The translations under genes were made by a program, and so were the position numbers. A stretch of DNA of 64,000 nt, from positions 7,029,132-7,093,131 of the forward strand of contig CM034595.1 of the NCBI GenBank assembly GCA_020091685.1, read 5' to 3'. Below the pieces are notes generated by a model that made no database searches, was not told the origin of the DNA, and saw only the letters and a list, made by a program, of their open reading frames with translations. This DNA comes from Lutjanus erythropterus (Eukaryota; Chordata; Actinopteri; Lutjaniformes; Lutjanidae). This document shows positions 1 through 12,800 of this stretch, piece after piece (the stretch's first letter is position 1; each line of letters opens with the position of its first letter).

Positions 1-13
1 CTTTCCCCTGCAG

Positions 14-70
14 AGACGACCAAAAGCAGATTTATCAAAACCAAAAAGTCTCAGCCTGAGAACAATGATG
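14..70 (+). CDS. cep162: cep162 window exon 1
   Basis: A 57-nt exon follows the acceptor ctttcccctgcag and ends at donor gtgaga. Of the three frames, one holds a stop and only the frame with two carried-over bases joins exon 2 openly; it reads [18 protein letters not shown], a basic stretch expected near the CEP162 N-terminus. The initiator ATG must be in an exon before the window. Confidence 0.7.
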
Positions 71-3000
71 GTGAGAAAATAACAGAGAGCTTAGAGTTCT
101 TTTAGACTTTGTGCGCATTTAGCTAGTTCAGCGCAAAATTTGGATTTAAAAGAAAATTGCAATGCAGTTAATAAGTTGCTGTCTGTCTGTCCTCTTTCTG
201 TCGCTCAGTTGATGTGATGTATCTTCCATTGTGCAGAGGATTGTGGGTCAGAAATGTGACCAGATGCAGTAGGACATCCTGGTATTTTTGCATACTGCAT
301 TTGCAGTATGTATTGGGACATACAAACCCTGCATTCCAGATCACATACTTTTGTTTTTTGTTTTTTTTACTTTTAGTAAGTATTGACATACTATGTATTT
401 GGACATACTAACTGTGTTCCAATACCCATGCTACCATACTAGTTAGTATGCTAGAAATAGATATATATTTCTAAAAATCTGCAATTTTCAAATCACAGGA
501 GGTGCAATATATGGTAAAGGTGAAATGTGTGTCAAAATAGCATTTAAATTAAATATTATTGTGCTGCAGAGATGTTCTGAGATACGCACCGTATTCTATA
601 GACTTAAGAAAACAAACATCATTGTTTGGTACCCATGGAAAATTATCATTCCCCCTAATATTGCAAATCATATCATAATTGAAATATTAGTCAAAATAAT
701 CACAATTAGATATAATTTTTCAAAATCATTCAGCCCTACCCAGAACATAGTGTGTCAGATGCAGAATGCCAAAAATACAAGGATATCCCAGTGCATCAGG
801 TTGGACATTGCGGTATGTAAGCCAGCATGCTTTTCTGGGTAATCTGACCCACAGTCCTTTGTGATGGGTGCATCAGCAAGAGGGTAAAGTTCAAGACGCA
901 ATGTTATGAGGAAATAGTAGCTCCCAATTGTATGTATACTTCAGCAGTGCAAATTTTGTAAGAGCAGCTGCCGTATGTACTTTTTCTACTACTAAGTAGT
1001 ATGGTAGTGGTGTATTGGATTGCACCCAGATGAGGAGTGTGATACAGACATCACTTGTGGCCTTCATCAGAATCATTGATGACCAGTTGTTGTTGTGCTA
1101 CAGATCTCTACTCTATATAGAAATGTGTTTTTCCATTATTTTTCTTGGTGTGGTTCCTGTGGTTGTGAAGGTCATGTGGCCCACACAGTGTCAAACTGCC
1201 ACACCATCCACTGAGGCTGCAGGTAGCTATGTGCTGTCATGTGCAGGCACAGAGGCACGGCTTTCTTGTCTTTAAGATGGCAGCAGGAACATCCACTGTT
1301 AAAAAAATATGACAGTCAAACCATTTTTTTGGCTATGAGCTTTGTGAAATTGCTACATATTTCGTCTGTGTTGACATGGGCAACGCCCCGCTGTCAAAAC
1401 ACATTTGATTACAGGAAATTTTGGTGACTGATGGCCAGTGTGTGAAGATGACTATAAACAAAGCCTTGTGTAGTTTTGAGTTCACATTCAAATAGGTGTT
1501 CCAGGTGTAACTGGACAGTGGATCATCATAATTTTTTCCTCTTGCTGTCTGAAGTTGTCAGAGAGCCCTTTTATAAGCCGGTCCCCAAACCTCGCAGCAG
1601 AGCTCTGGATAAACCGCTTCAATTGGACGAGACCCGCAGAGATCCAGTTTTGGAGGTTTCTCAAACTGTGGAGAGACACAGACCTCCATCCGATGACTCA
1701 CACTCTGACAGTGTGGGCAGCCACACTCATGAAAACCTCCAGTGTGAGTCAGGAGACAGGAGCTCTGATGGGACACACACTAATGATTCTCCACCAGCCA
1801 CCACTGATAGTCACTCCCAGGGGGACAGTGAAGATGGTAACTTCAGCTCAGACCCCCCAAACCCTTTGTTAGTGTTGCTGTAGTCCCTCAGCAGTAGTGT
1901 GATAGACACCATGAGCACCACTAGTTCTGTCTTTCGTCTCTATCATTGTTGTGTGTGTTAAAGTTATAGTTTTCCTGCCTGCTTTATGACCTGAAAACTA
2001 ACAATCTTGTCTATTTGCTTACTGATGTGTTAGGCTAGATGTTTATTAGCATTGCATATTTGTGTTGTAAGACATTTTTTTTTATAAGTATCAATAACCT
2101 GGCACTTAAAACAAAGCCCTTATTTTAGATGTGTTAGCCTCTGTGAACAGCAAGACAGAAACCATGTAAATGGTTGTAAACTTGCTCCGGACAGAAAACA
2201 GCCTCGTCCCAGACAAGAATTCACAACTTCAAGCAATTTGAAAATGTGTTGAAAGCCTTCAAAATCTAAAGCTGACATTACCCACTGGTAACAGAGGTAT
2301 AACAATGTGCTATTATTATCATCTTTGTTTTAAAATGGATTTTTTTATGAAAATGTTGGCCCTTTATTGTGTCCCAGATTTCCTTCCCCTTTTTGACTTC
2401 TACAAAAACATAATTTAATTAGACATTAAAAAGGGTTAACTATACCCTAAGGACCCTGTCTCACTTCTTAGTTGAAAAAGGCAGGAATACTGCTCAAGCA
2501 CTGGTAAAATCTTATGTTTTTTGACATAATTCATTGTATAATATTTCTAGGCCTGGGCGATATAGCTGACAAACTTGCAATAGTCACAATAGTGAAGTTT
2601 CGTATCAGTTGATATTGATAATTTATTGATCATGTAGGTTGTGACTGACGACATGTTGTGTACTCCAAGGGGTGATAAAACGAGTAAATATCACAATATT
2701 TTTGACCAGATACCTTGATATTGTAATAATATTGTAGGGATGACTGTTGGTGCTTTCATAAAATATTAACCCAATGAGATCTTTTGATAAATAATCATCT
2801 GTAATGTGAATATAGTGACTAAGTGGGAAAAGGCAAATAGACAAAGTCAGAAAACTACATCACTTAATTGTATGCAGCTTTTAAAACCAGGACAAGATAA
2901 TACTTATGCCATATCATGATATAATGATTTATAAAATCTGTCATGATACCTGGTCTCATATCACAATATAATATAATATAGATATATATTGCCCAGCCCT

Positions 3001-6000
3001 GGTCTCAACCACAACATGTCACTCTGTAGCCCTTCTAAAACAAAGCTAAATAAGAATTATGGTTTTAAAATGTGTATTTTGATAAGCATTACAAGAAGAG
3101 AGAAGAGCAACTTTAAAAAATAAAATGGCTGCTCACTACGACTATGCTGTGAAATGAGAAAATGCAACATTTTATCAACTTGGTAAGACGTCAGCTCTGT
3201 CAGATGGAAAATCTGTCTACATTTAATAAAAAAATACAATCACTAGGAGGTTGGCCCGTTACAAAGTTTAATAGCCAGAAGGTTGATCTTTTAGAATAAT
3301 TTTTCCAGCATAATTGAAGAGCAAAAATTCAAACCCTCCTCAAAATACAGCTTTGTTCCAATTCTCAAGAATGAGTGACACATGTCAAGAACACAGTGGA
3401 AGGATCCATATATAACCAGAGACACTGGGTGGCAGTATGGGGTCATGAGTGTACTGTTAGAGTTACATTTCTTATCCAATTGATCATAATGCAGACACAT
3501 AAATCAAGTTTAAAGTAAGTCATTTATTAAAGACTTAAATAGAGGTAAAAGGTAGAGACTAAATCAAGTAAGTTCTAGCTGCTCTGGCAGATTAGTAGAC
3601 ATGAGTATAGACAGGAGAGGAAGGATGTTCACTCTAAGAAAATATTCTCAGAATAAATCAGACATGAAACTAGATATTGTGATAGAGTTTAGATATTGTT
3701 ATATCGTGATGTGACAGAAGTGTTGTCTTTTCCTGGTATTAAAGGCTGCATTAGAGTAAAGTGATGTAATTTTCTGAACTTATCAGACTGTTCTAGCTGT
3801 TCTATTATTTGCCTTTACCCACTTAGTCATTATATCCACTTAACTGATGATTGCTCATCAAAAAATCTTATTGGGTTAATATTTTATGAAAGCACCATAA
3901 TATTTTGTGAATGTTTTTCCCACAATATTGTCACAATATCAGGCTATTTGATAAAAAATATTGTGATTCTCACTCATCTTATCACCACAGCTGCTTCTAC
4001 CCCTTGAAGTATACAAAATGTAGTCAGTCACAACCTACATGATCAATAATTAAAGATATCAACCAATGTGAAACTTAACTATTGTGATAGGCTTTTCAGC
4101 TATATCACACAGGCCTAGTTTACACCTGATATTAACATGTGTCTTGGTTGAACTGATCACGAGTGAACAGCTGCAAGTACGATCATGAATGCATTGAGGT
4201 CCAGTTTTGGATGGCCTTACTTTACAAGATTACCGCCATTAAAAAATAACATGACATAAAAGGGTTATCTACAGAAAAAAGTAACTCGTTTGAGTAAAAA
4301 TAAAAATGTTTTTTGATTATGTTGGTTATATTGTCCTGACGATCTGACAGTAAACTGTGTAGAGGCAACGTGCTGCACAGCTTGTATAACATACAGTACA
4401 TCATGTTTCAGTACCCCACGATATCCCATCTAGTAATTTTTGCCAGCATCAGACCGATTCCGATATTGAGTATTAGATCCTAACTTATGCATTGATTTTC
4501 CAGGACTGCTGGGATCTGGGAAGACTTTCAGGAAGTCTTTGAGGAAGTCTCAGTCAATTCAGGAGGAGGAGGAGGAGGATTCTGGTGACACCGGTTTGAA
4601 GGAAACAGCTGCTGTCATCAGAGACAGTACTGAGACAGACGGTGAGTTTTGGACAGAGAAAGACCAACATATGGGGCCAAGATGCTTTTATCAGAAGCAC
4701 ATATTGACTATCAGTTTGTTGGACTGCATTTTATAGTGCAATTGATTCATCACAGGTTGTCTGTGGCAGGAGTTTTCTACAGAGTATACAGGAGACAGTG
4801 TTTTGTCCCTCTGTTTGGTGTTTTGAACAAGCGATAGATTTTTTTTTGTTTTGTTGTTCAGTTTTACAGTTGTGTCTTCCATGTTTGTTCTCTGCATATG
4901 TTTGTGCAGACTCAGTGATGGCAACAGCTGCAAACACGACCAACATTGGCTTGGACACTCTGGAGGAAGAGGAGGAGAAAGCCAGATTCTTTGCCCAACT
5001 GGAGGCAGAAGCTTCATCAACTATAGATTACTCCAAGCTGAACAGAGAGTTGGACTCAACAAGCTCTACCATCGCTACCAACTGCAGGTATGTAAATGTC
5101 AAACTCAAGGCCTGTGTGCCGAATCCAGCCCAGCTCCTCATTTTATGTGACCCATGAGAACTTTCAGAGGATATATTTGCACAATCCAGTCCTAGGCTGC
5201 GTTATGGAAGTACAGTTTCCATTAACTGCATCCATGTACTGAGGGTGTGTAGCCACTAGATGTCAGTATACACCAGGTAGCATCACAGTATCATGTGGCT
5301 GTTCAGCAGTGGAGCTCTAGTCATGTGGTCATAGCTAGTAATGTTAAAACACAAAATGTCTAAGAAAAGAAATGTTAATGTAGAGGGAAGGTAATTTAAA
5401 GGGACCCCAAAAGAAATGTCAGTCGTTATCTAATCACCGTCGGGTGTAGTTTTCATTTTTGGGTTAATGGAAACAGAAAAAAACAACAGAAAAAAACATA
5501 AAATGCCTCCAAACTGCTCGTCTGGTATAATCCAAGTCTCCTAGCCCCAACATGCCAAGTTGACTTGAAAGACATAATTTACACCATGTTTTTAGCCTGA
5601 ATCTTCACTGTAGATCCTTAGCGTGGAGCCACATTCATGCATGCATCCACACTGTCTGAACTGTGTGTGTGTGGTGTGACTATGTACGCATACAAGTGAA
5701 CTTCATGTTAGGGTGTGTGTTATACACCTTATTATCATAATAATGAACAAAGTTTTTAAGCTGACAGGTTTTTAGCTTTTTCATGTTTTTATTCATTTTT
5801 AAAACAATTAATTCAGACATTGTCAACTGTTTATTTCTCAAGGTTTATGTGGTTCTTTTGGGTGGTATCTTCATCTGCATCTGACCACACTCACTGAGAC
5901 TGTGTTTAATGATAGTTTTTATTAGCTGGGTGTAGGTAAGCAGGAGAAGCATATGGTCGGATTGACCAAAATGATTTGTTTCCCTGGTGAGAACGTGGAC

Positions 6001-9000
6001 ATGCTACTGGAATCTGGGTAAAACATCTGTTTCAAACCTTTAGTGACATTACAGCAGTACATTATTAATGACAGAAGAAACAAACAGATGATGAGCGGAC
6101 TTCAAGTAATTTGATGGGTTGTTGTCAACTTGGACATTATCTAGTCCACCTGTCTTTCCCTCTGCTCTGTGTGTGTGTCCCGCCCTCGGAGGAACACAGA
6201 GCAGAGGAAAGGAGAGATACCGAGAGGGGCCCACTGCACTGATTTCTGAATAAATGGATATTTGACTTTTTTGATTTTTGGCATTTAAGAAAAGATTTTT
6301 TGGCTTGGATAGAAACACTGAATCATGAGTTTAGTTACTGAGGTTCAGGGTGAATGTTTTACTGCCCTCTGTGATATTAATTCTGTCCAAATGGAGCTTT
6401 GAGGTAACTTAAAAAGTTAATCAGCCCTTGACAGATGTGTGGGAAGTTAGCCTTGAACAGTGGAATGGCATACTAATAGACTTCACACTTGCTGATGGGG
6501 TCTGTGATGCAGTGTCTGTGCTGCTGCTCTGCCCTTGAAGATCAGGGTTGTGACTGTGATCTAACGAGGATGGATTTCCTCCCTCCAGGAAAGCTGAGGA
6601 AGCAGTGGAGCAGAGTGATGATGATCAAAGGAAGGCCAGAGTCACAGAGACCAATAGAGAGTCTCCAGGTAAGACTGATCAAGCCTTCGCAGATCTCACT
6701 TTCTCTTTATCTGTCTCTGTCCGTCTCAAGCAGGTCTCTTCTCTCTCAGCTTTTACAGGCTCTCCACACTACAGTGAGGATTTTGAGGAAGAAGAAAATG
6801 CAAAAGAGCCATTGGAGGAGGTTTGTAGTTGACATCTGCACTGAATAAACTAAGTCTAAGACATTTAGAACATGGGTTCTCAGATGTTGGAACTTGACGT
6901 GCACTGCTGATTGTTAAAATCTTTCAGAGGACCACCTTCTCAAATGAATGAGAAAAAAACATAACATGACTAAAACAGGAGACAAAACAAACTGTGCTAT
7001 GACAGAATTTCAACACACTGTGCTTTCAGCTCAGCATCACTGCTGCCATTATGAATCTAAATTTAATGTATTCAGGGTCGTATTTCCTCACTACACATTT
7101 TGGAGCTTTTACTGGAGCAGAGTTGTCTCCTACATCACATTTTTGTTTCAAAAGCTGATCCATTTTGTATCACTGCATCCGAGAGGATGTTAGCTAGCTA
7201 ACGGTGCAAAATGTGATATTCAAATGAAAGTCATTGAAATTATGCACTCTAATTGGACATTTTTATTCATGTTCTTGAGCACATTTAGATATAATATATT
7301 ACAGATATAACAGATAGATTGAACATATTTTTCCTCTGGACTGTGTGACTCCATCTATACTGTTTTGATGTGAGTTGCAGAGTTTTGGAGATATCAGCTA
7401 CAGAGATGTCTGCCTTCTCTCCAGTGTAATGGGACTAAATTAACACTAATCCTGTGGCGCTCGAAGGGCTGAAAAATACATTTGAAAAATTTAAAATCAA
7501 TCAATCAGTTCTTTTGTGCCAACACTCAAGGGAGGTCCAAGGTGTCAACTGAATTATATTTTTTGCATAGTTTAAAGAGAGTGGCTGATGGGGATATATC
7601 CTGGAATATGCATGATAATGGTGATAACATCAAAGCCAAACACATTCATGTGGTTTGAGTTGCTAAGGAATGTGAACACAGCACACAATGTAAAAACAGT
7701 AGACAAATCCCACAGCCATAAAATGCATGTGTGAGCTGCATGAGTCCGGACGACCAGAGATAAAAAAGTAAAAAAGAGTATTAGCATGTTAAATGCTATG
7801 GACTGAAACCAAACAACCTCATAAATGACATAACAAATTGTCTGTTTCACTGTCTGTGTGCTTGAGGCAAAGAGAGAGAGAGAGGGGCACATTCATTTAA
7901 CAAAAGCTGTTTAACATGATCTGTCTGCGTAAAGCCACAGCTGTAACCATGAAATATGTGAAAGAAACAGTGTGTCACTTCTAGTAGTCAGGGAAAAGCT
8001 CCTTTGTTGCAGATCCTCACAGAATTCCAGCAACAGAGCTGGCTTATCGCCTCCAGAGATAAAAAGTTACCAACTTAGGCTGCTTTGTATCCAGTTCGGC
8101 TGAAATTAGTGTCAATAAAACTTGTGGTATAATGTTATACTACAGTATACCAAACTGACATCTTGTTACATGATTCAACAATTCATGCTATATCCATTTC
8201 TGTTTCTGTTTTTCAGAAGTCTAAAATGTCTCCAATTCTTGCCAAAGGTAAGAGAAAAAGACGATATTTCTGCTGAGGCATACTTGCCAACCTCGAGTTC
8301 TGTATTAACAGGGAGGAATTTTAAATCAAAGCCAGAAGGAGGTTGTGATAACAAAGAGGAAATAAAGGAGTGAAAATTTGTCAGAATTCTGACCTTGGAA
8401 GGGCAATGAAAAACAGGAGTCTCCAGGTAAGGTTGGCAAGTCTGCAGTGAGGTGAGGGGAGGATGTTGGGAGGAATAAACTGTGGAGTAGAGTTTGATCG
8501 CTGATACAGACTCAGAAGCCTCATACAGATAAGCTGTACACAGCATTTACCTATATATATGTACATATATACATATATATTCAAATGTCCTACTAGTTTT
8601 AGTTCAAATTACAGGTTGCCTACTGTACTAATAAACAGTATATTTATTAGTTCTTTACTGCTAAACTTCCCTGAAGAAGTCACCATATAGCCATCTTATG
8701 TGTGGTAACTCTCACTTCACTTCTGTCTCAGTGTCTCTCTATGACTCCCTGGATGATACTGGTGGAGAAGACAGGAAAAAGGACACAGCAGGATCACTGG
8801 ACAGAGGTAACACAAAGACACCGGGTCCATATTTGTTAAAACATGGTGACATAACAGTCAGTGTATGTGTCTCGGAGAAAATGTTTCAAAGCAGCCTGGA
8901 AGAGCGTCTCAAGAACAGAGAGTGTCTTCACATTTACAGTCTGAATGGACTGAAGAACACTTTTAGAGTGGAGATACACCGAGGAATACAGAGTTGTACC

Positions 9001-9750
9001 CAAGAGAAGAGGTTGTCATAGCAATAAAGTAGTGCGTATCACAATTTGATTTAGGAAGAAATACATTAAGATTAAGCTTAAACGGATAGTTTATCTCAAA
9101 ATTTTTTCTCTCACCTCTAGTGTTATTTATTCATCTAGATAGTGTTGTTGTGAGTTGTTGAATTTTGGAGATATTGAGCATGCTGAGTGTAACATTATCT
9201 ATGGATCTCACCTTACTGTCAAGCAGGCAGCTTTACAGTCTGAACAAGTGAGCTGCTGGGTGCTTGTCTTAGTTGCACAACATTGTCAAGCAAATGAGTT
9301 CCTACAATTTGACCATTTCTTTTTCAGGACATGTCTATCAAGTCAATTTGCTTGCAGGAGCAACACAAATACACCGGTGACAAGAGCTTAACCAACAACA
9401 ACTCTGCAGTCTAAACAGTTATTGGAATTCAACCTACTACTCTTGTTAGTAGTCTGACATTGCTCCATTCTGTGAGACCAGCCGTGCAGCATGCTAACGC
9501 TGAGTTCAACAGGCTAGCCTAAGAAATAAACAACATAAAACATTGCAAACCTTACAGCTTCAATTTTTGAGTGGAGTCACAGGCAGCCAGTATTGACCCA
9601 TCCTTGACCTTGAATGGTATAAACAAGAAGGGCCTAGCCTCATGAAAGAACTAAAACATGAGCACTGCCTTCCTGACATTTGTCCAGGGTATATGGTATA
9701 ATGCCAGTTTTTATGTAAAACTACTCACCTCCATGGTCTGTTGAAAGCCC

Positions 9751-9800
<50 letters not shown>

Positions 9801-12800
9801 TATGTATAATACTCAACTTGAGAAAACTACACTGTACTGTAATACTTCCTCAACACAGGCAGAGCTGATCATTGTAGCGACGCTGTTCCTGCAGGAGGGA
9901 AATAACACACACAAAGCTTTGCTTCGGTCTTGAAAAGCCGCAGCTTTTATTCACTGACAAGCTGAAACCTAAACCATACACTTATAGCGCCATCCCTGGA
10001 CATTTACTGCCACCGACAACTTCACTGCTCAACATTTTCCCTGCTCAGCATGCTTTCACCGCCACTTTCTGCCACCATAGACTACAATCAGTCTGACACT
10101 CCCCCTCTTTCATGCTCGCTCAAGTTCCAAACGTACTTCACTACTCCAACCTGTCAGCAGTCTGCAGTGTTTGCAAGCTTGCCTGTATCATCAGGACTAA
10201 ACACAAAACCCTCCCAGGCCAGAGGCAATTTTTTCTTTTTGACTATTTTAGTTTAGTAGACCAGTGGTGGCAACAATACAGCATATCTCATTCAGTGAAA
10301 ATCACACCGTCTGTATTTCTTAATACCCTGGTGTACCGTAATACTGTCCCTTTAACGGTCCCCAGCCCAGTCATTTCCCTACAAGATCATCTTATGGTAT
10401 TGTTCTTTTCTTTTGTTTTTCCATTGACCTTGTTTTGTGTCCAGGCCAGTCGTACGTGCAGAGTGGAGGCTCAGAGATGGAGGCTCTTCACGAGGCCTAC
10501 AGACAGATCCATGTTGTGGGTGATTCAGATGACCATGATCACCATTATTCATCAGTGGAAGGGAGGGGGAGGACCAACAGACCTGTGTCTCCATCCTCCC
10601 CTCCTCAACATGCCAGACAGTCTCTTCAGCCTGCTTCTACCAATGAGTCAGGTCAGACACAGTACTGTGGACTCCTTCTGTCTGCCTGTCTGAATGATTT
10701 ACTGGTCTAACTGGAGGAATGACGCATCTACTAAAGCTGCATCCCAGTTGTTGGTCAGACTCCTTTGAAGTCTGTATTTTAAAGATTTAATGTACCACAA
10801 GGGCTCAACAAGACTGTTTAATGTCATGCTGTCTAGAAATATCAAACAAATGCCTCCATTTTTTTATCCAAATTTGGAAGATAAATGGCAGTCAGGATAC
10901 ATTTGAAAAGTTGAAAATCAGTGTCTCTTTCCAAAATTCATGACCATGTTACTCAAGATAATCCACACACCTTGTTGTGAGCAGTTTCATGCAAGAACTA
11001 CTTTCTGTCTGCAGTAGAATCTACAACAACTACTTTCATTTCTACTGGAAAGACAGAAAGAAAGAAAGGATTATCTTGAAACACTGGTTTTAAATTTCAC
11101 AAATGCATTTTCATCTAGATTTTTGATGCTTTGAGCACCACAAGCTGAGGGTCATTTAGTCCCATAGGGTGAACTGTCCCTTTAAAGTTTGGGTGGAAAA
11201 CCCTGATCACACTGTGGTTTTGGTAAGGATCATATACCCGGGGTGAAGGCACTAGTTCAGCATACCAGCCCTCAGTTGTTCAAACCTCACAGTGTTATAC
11301 TCCACATCCTCGAAGGAGGCTGGACAGATTCAACATGCTGAGGTGTTTATAAATGCCGAGCTCATGACAGGACTGAAGTATGTCGTATAAATTATGTTGT
11401 GTGTGTGTGTGTAGAGCTGCCCACTGCAGAAGAGTTGATGAGACCCATCCGGCCAGAGAATGACCATGTCAGAGGCTTCAGCCTTCAGCCTGTCAGGTTA
11501 GGACACACACAAAACTCAAAAAAATCACAAAACATCAACAGACTGTTAGTCGTTACCAGCCACGACAGAGGGGCTGGTATTGTCTCCACCATGTGTGAGT
11601 GTGTGTGTCTGTGCTGGAGAAAGCTCTGACTGAACCCATGAACATTTTGCTGTAGTGTAAAATGCTCTGACTTGTTTGTGTCTCTTTAAGGTTTAGTCTG
11701 TTTTTTCTCGTTGTGTTTTTTGAATGCAGTGCTGTAGAACTCAACCAAGAAAAGAAATCACACTTCTTGGAAAAGACTTTCCCAGATTTGACTTCTCCAG
11801 GAGAGGATGACCGGATAAAAGGAGCCAGCAGACTGAGCTCCCCAGACCACAACCTGACATGGAGCATCAGGCAGGAAGTAGAGAGGCTGATGAAGGATCA
11901 GAACATACACTCGTCTTACACTTCCTCTCAGGCTGGCAAAGCTAAGAAGCAACCGGTGAGGCAAACGTGAAACTTCTCTCCATTTCAGCGGTGCTTGGAT
12001 TTGAAGTTGCATCAGACAGACCTCTTAAAGCAGCAGTTCTCCCAAAAATGAAAAGTTATAATTTAACATTTGTAAGGTCAGTGGTAGGATCAGATCCAAC
12101 GCAGTAAAAGTTAAGGTGTAGTCATCTGTTGTTACCGAAACAAAGTGCACATGGGAGAAGTCAGCTTTCAGGGCTTTCTGTCAGAAAGGCTTTCTAACAC
12201 ATGGTTAATATAGTGAAAGTGTCTATTTTAACCCAAACATGATCTTTTTTTTTTTAAATCTAACTTACATTTTTTTTGTGACTAAACATAACCAAGGAGT
12301 TTTGGTGCTTAAACCTAAGCAAGAATTTTTTTGGTGTCTAAATCTAACCAAGGAGTGTTGGTGCCCGAACGTAACCAAACTGTGACTGAAAACTAAAGAT
12401 AATGAAAAGAAAAAAGCAAATGATAAGTCAATAAAGTCAAAAAATAATCAGTCAAATGACCACTGGCCTCACATGGGACACAAGCCTCAGTCTCCTGGGT
12501 CACAGTCCCATTCATTTATCACAATCTCCTACATGGCCTTTGTTGCCCTTTATACTTCCTCACCTGAACTCCATTTCTGATAGAAAGCCCTGAAGGTTAA
12601 CTTCTCCCAGTACCAAACCAAGTGTGCTGTTTCTCTCCTTACATAAAGTCAGAGTGTTAGGACTGCATAATCAGACATATTTGAACAGAATTATGATAAT
12701 TGTGAGTTACGTTGTCTTACTGTATATTATGAAATTTACACCTGCCCTATTCCTATTCTGAATGTGTTTATATATAGAAGGACCAAATTTTGAATATATA

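Noticed and set aside
1562..1836. Alternative cep162 exon 2 start after the cag at 1559-1561
   Set aside because: It would put exon 2 out of phase with exon 1 and give an unlikely product; the acceptor ending at 1554 keeps phase.
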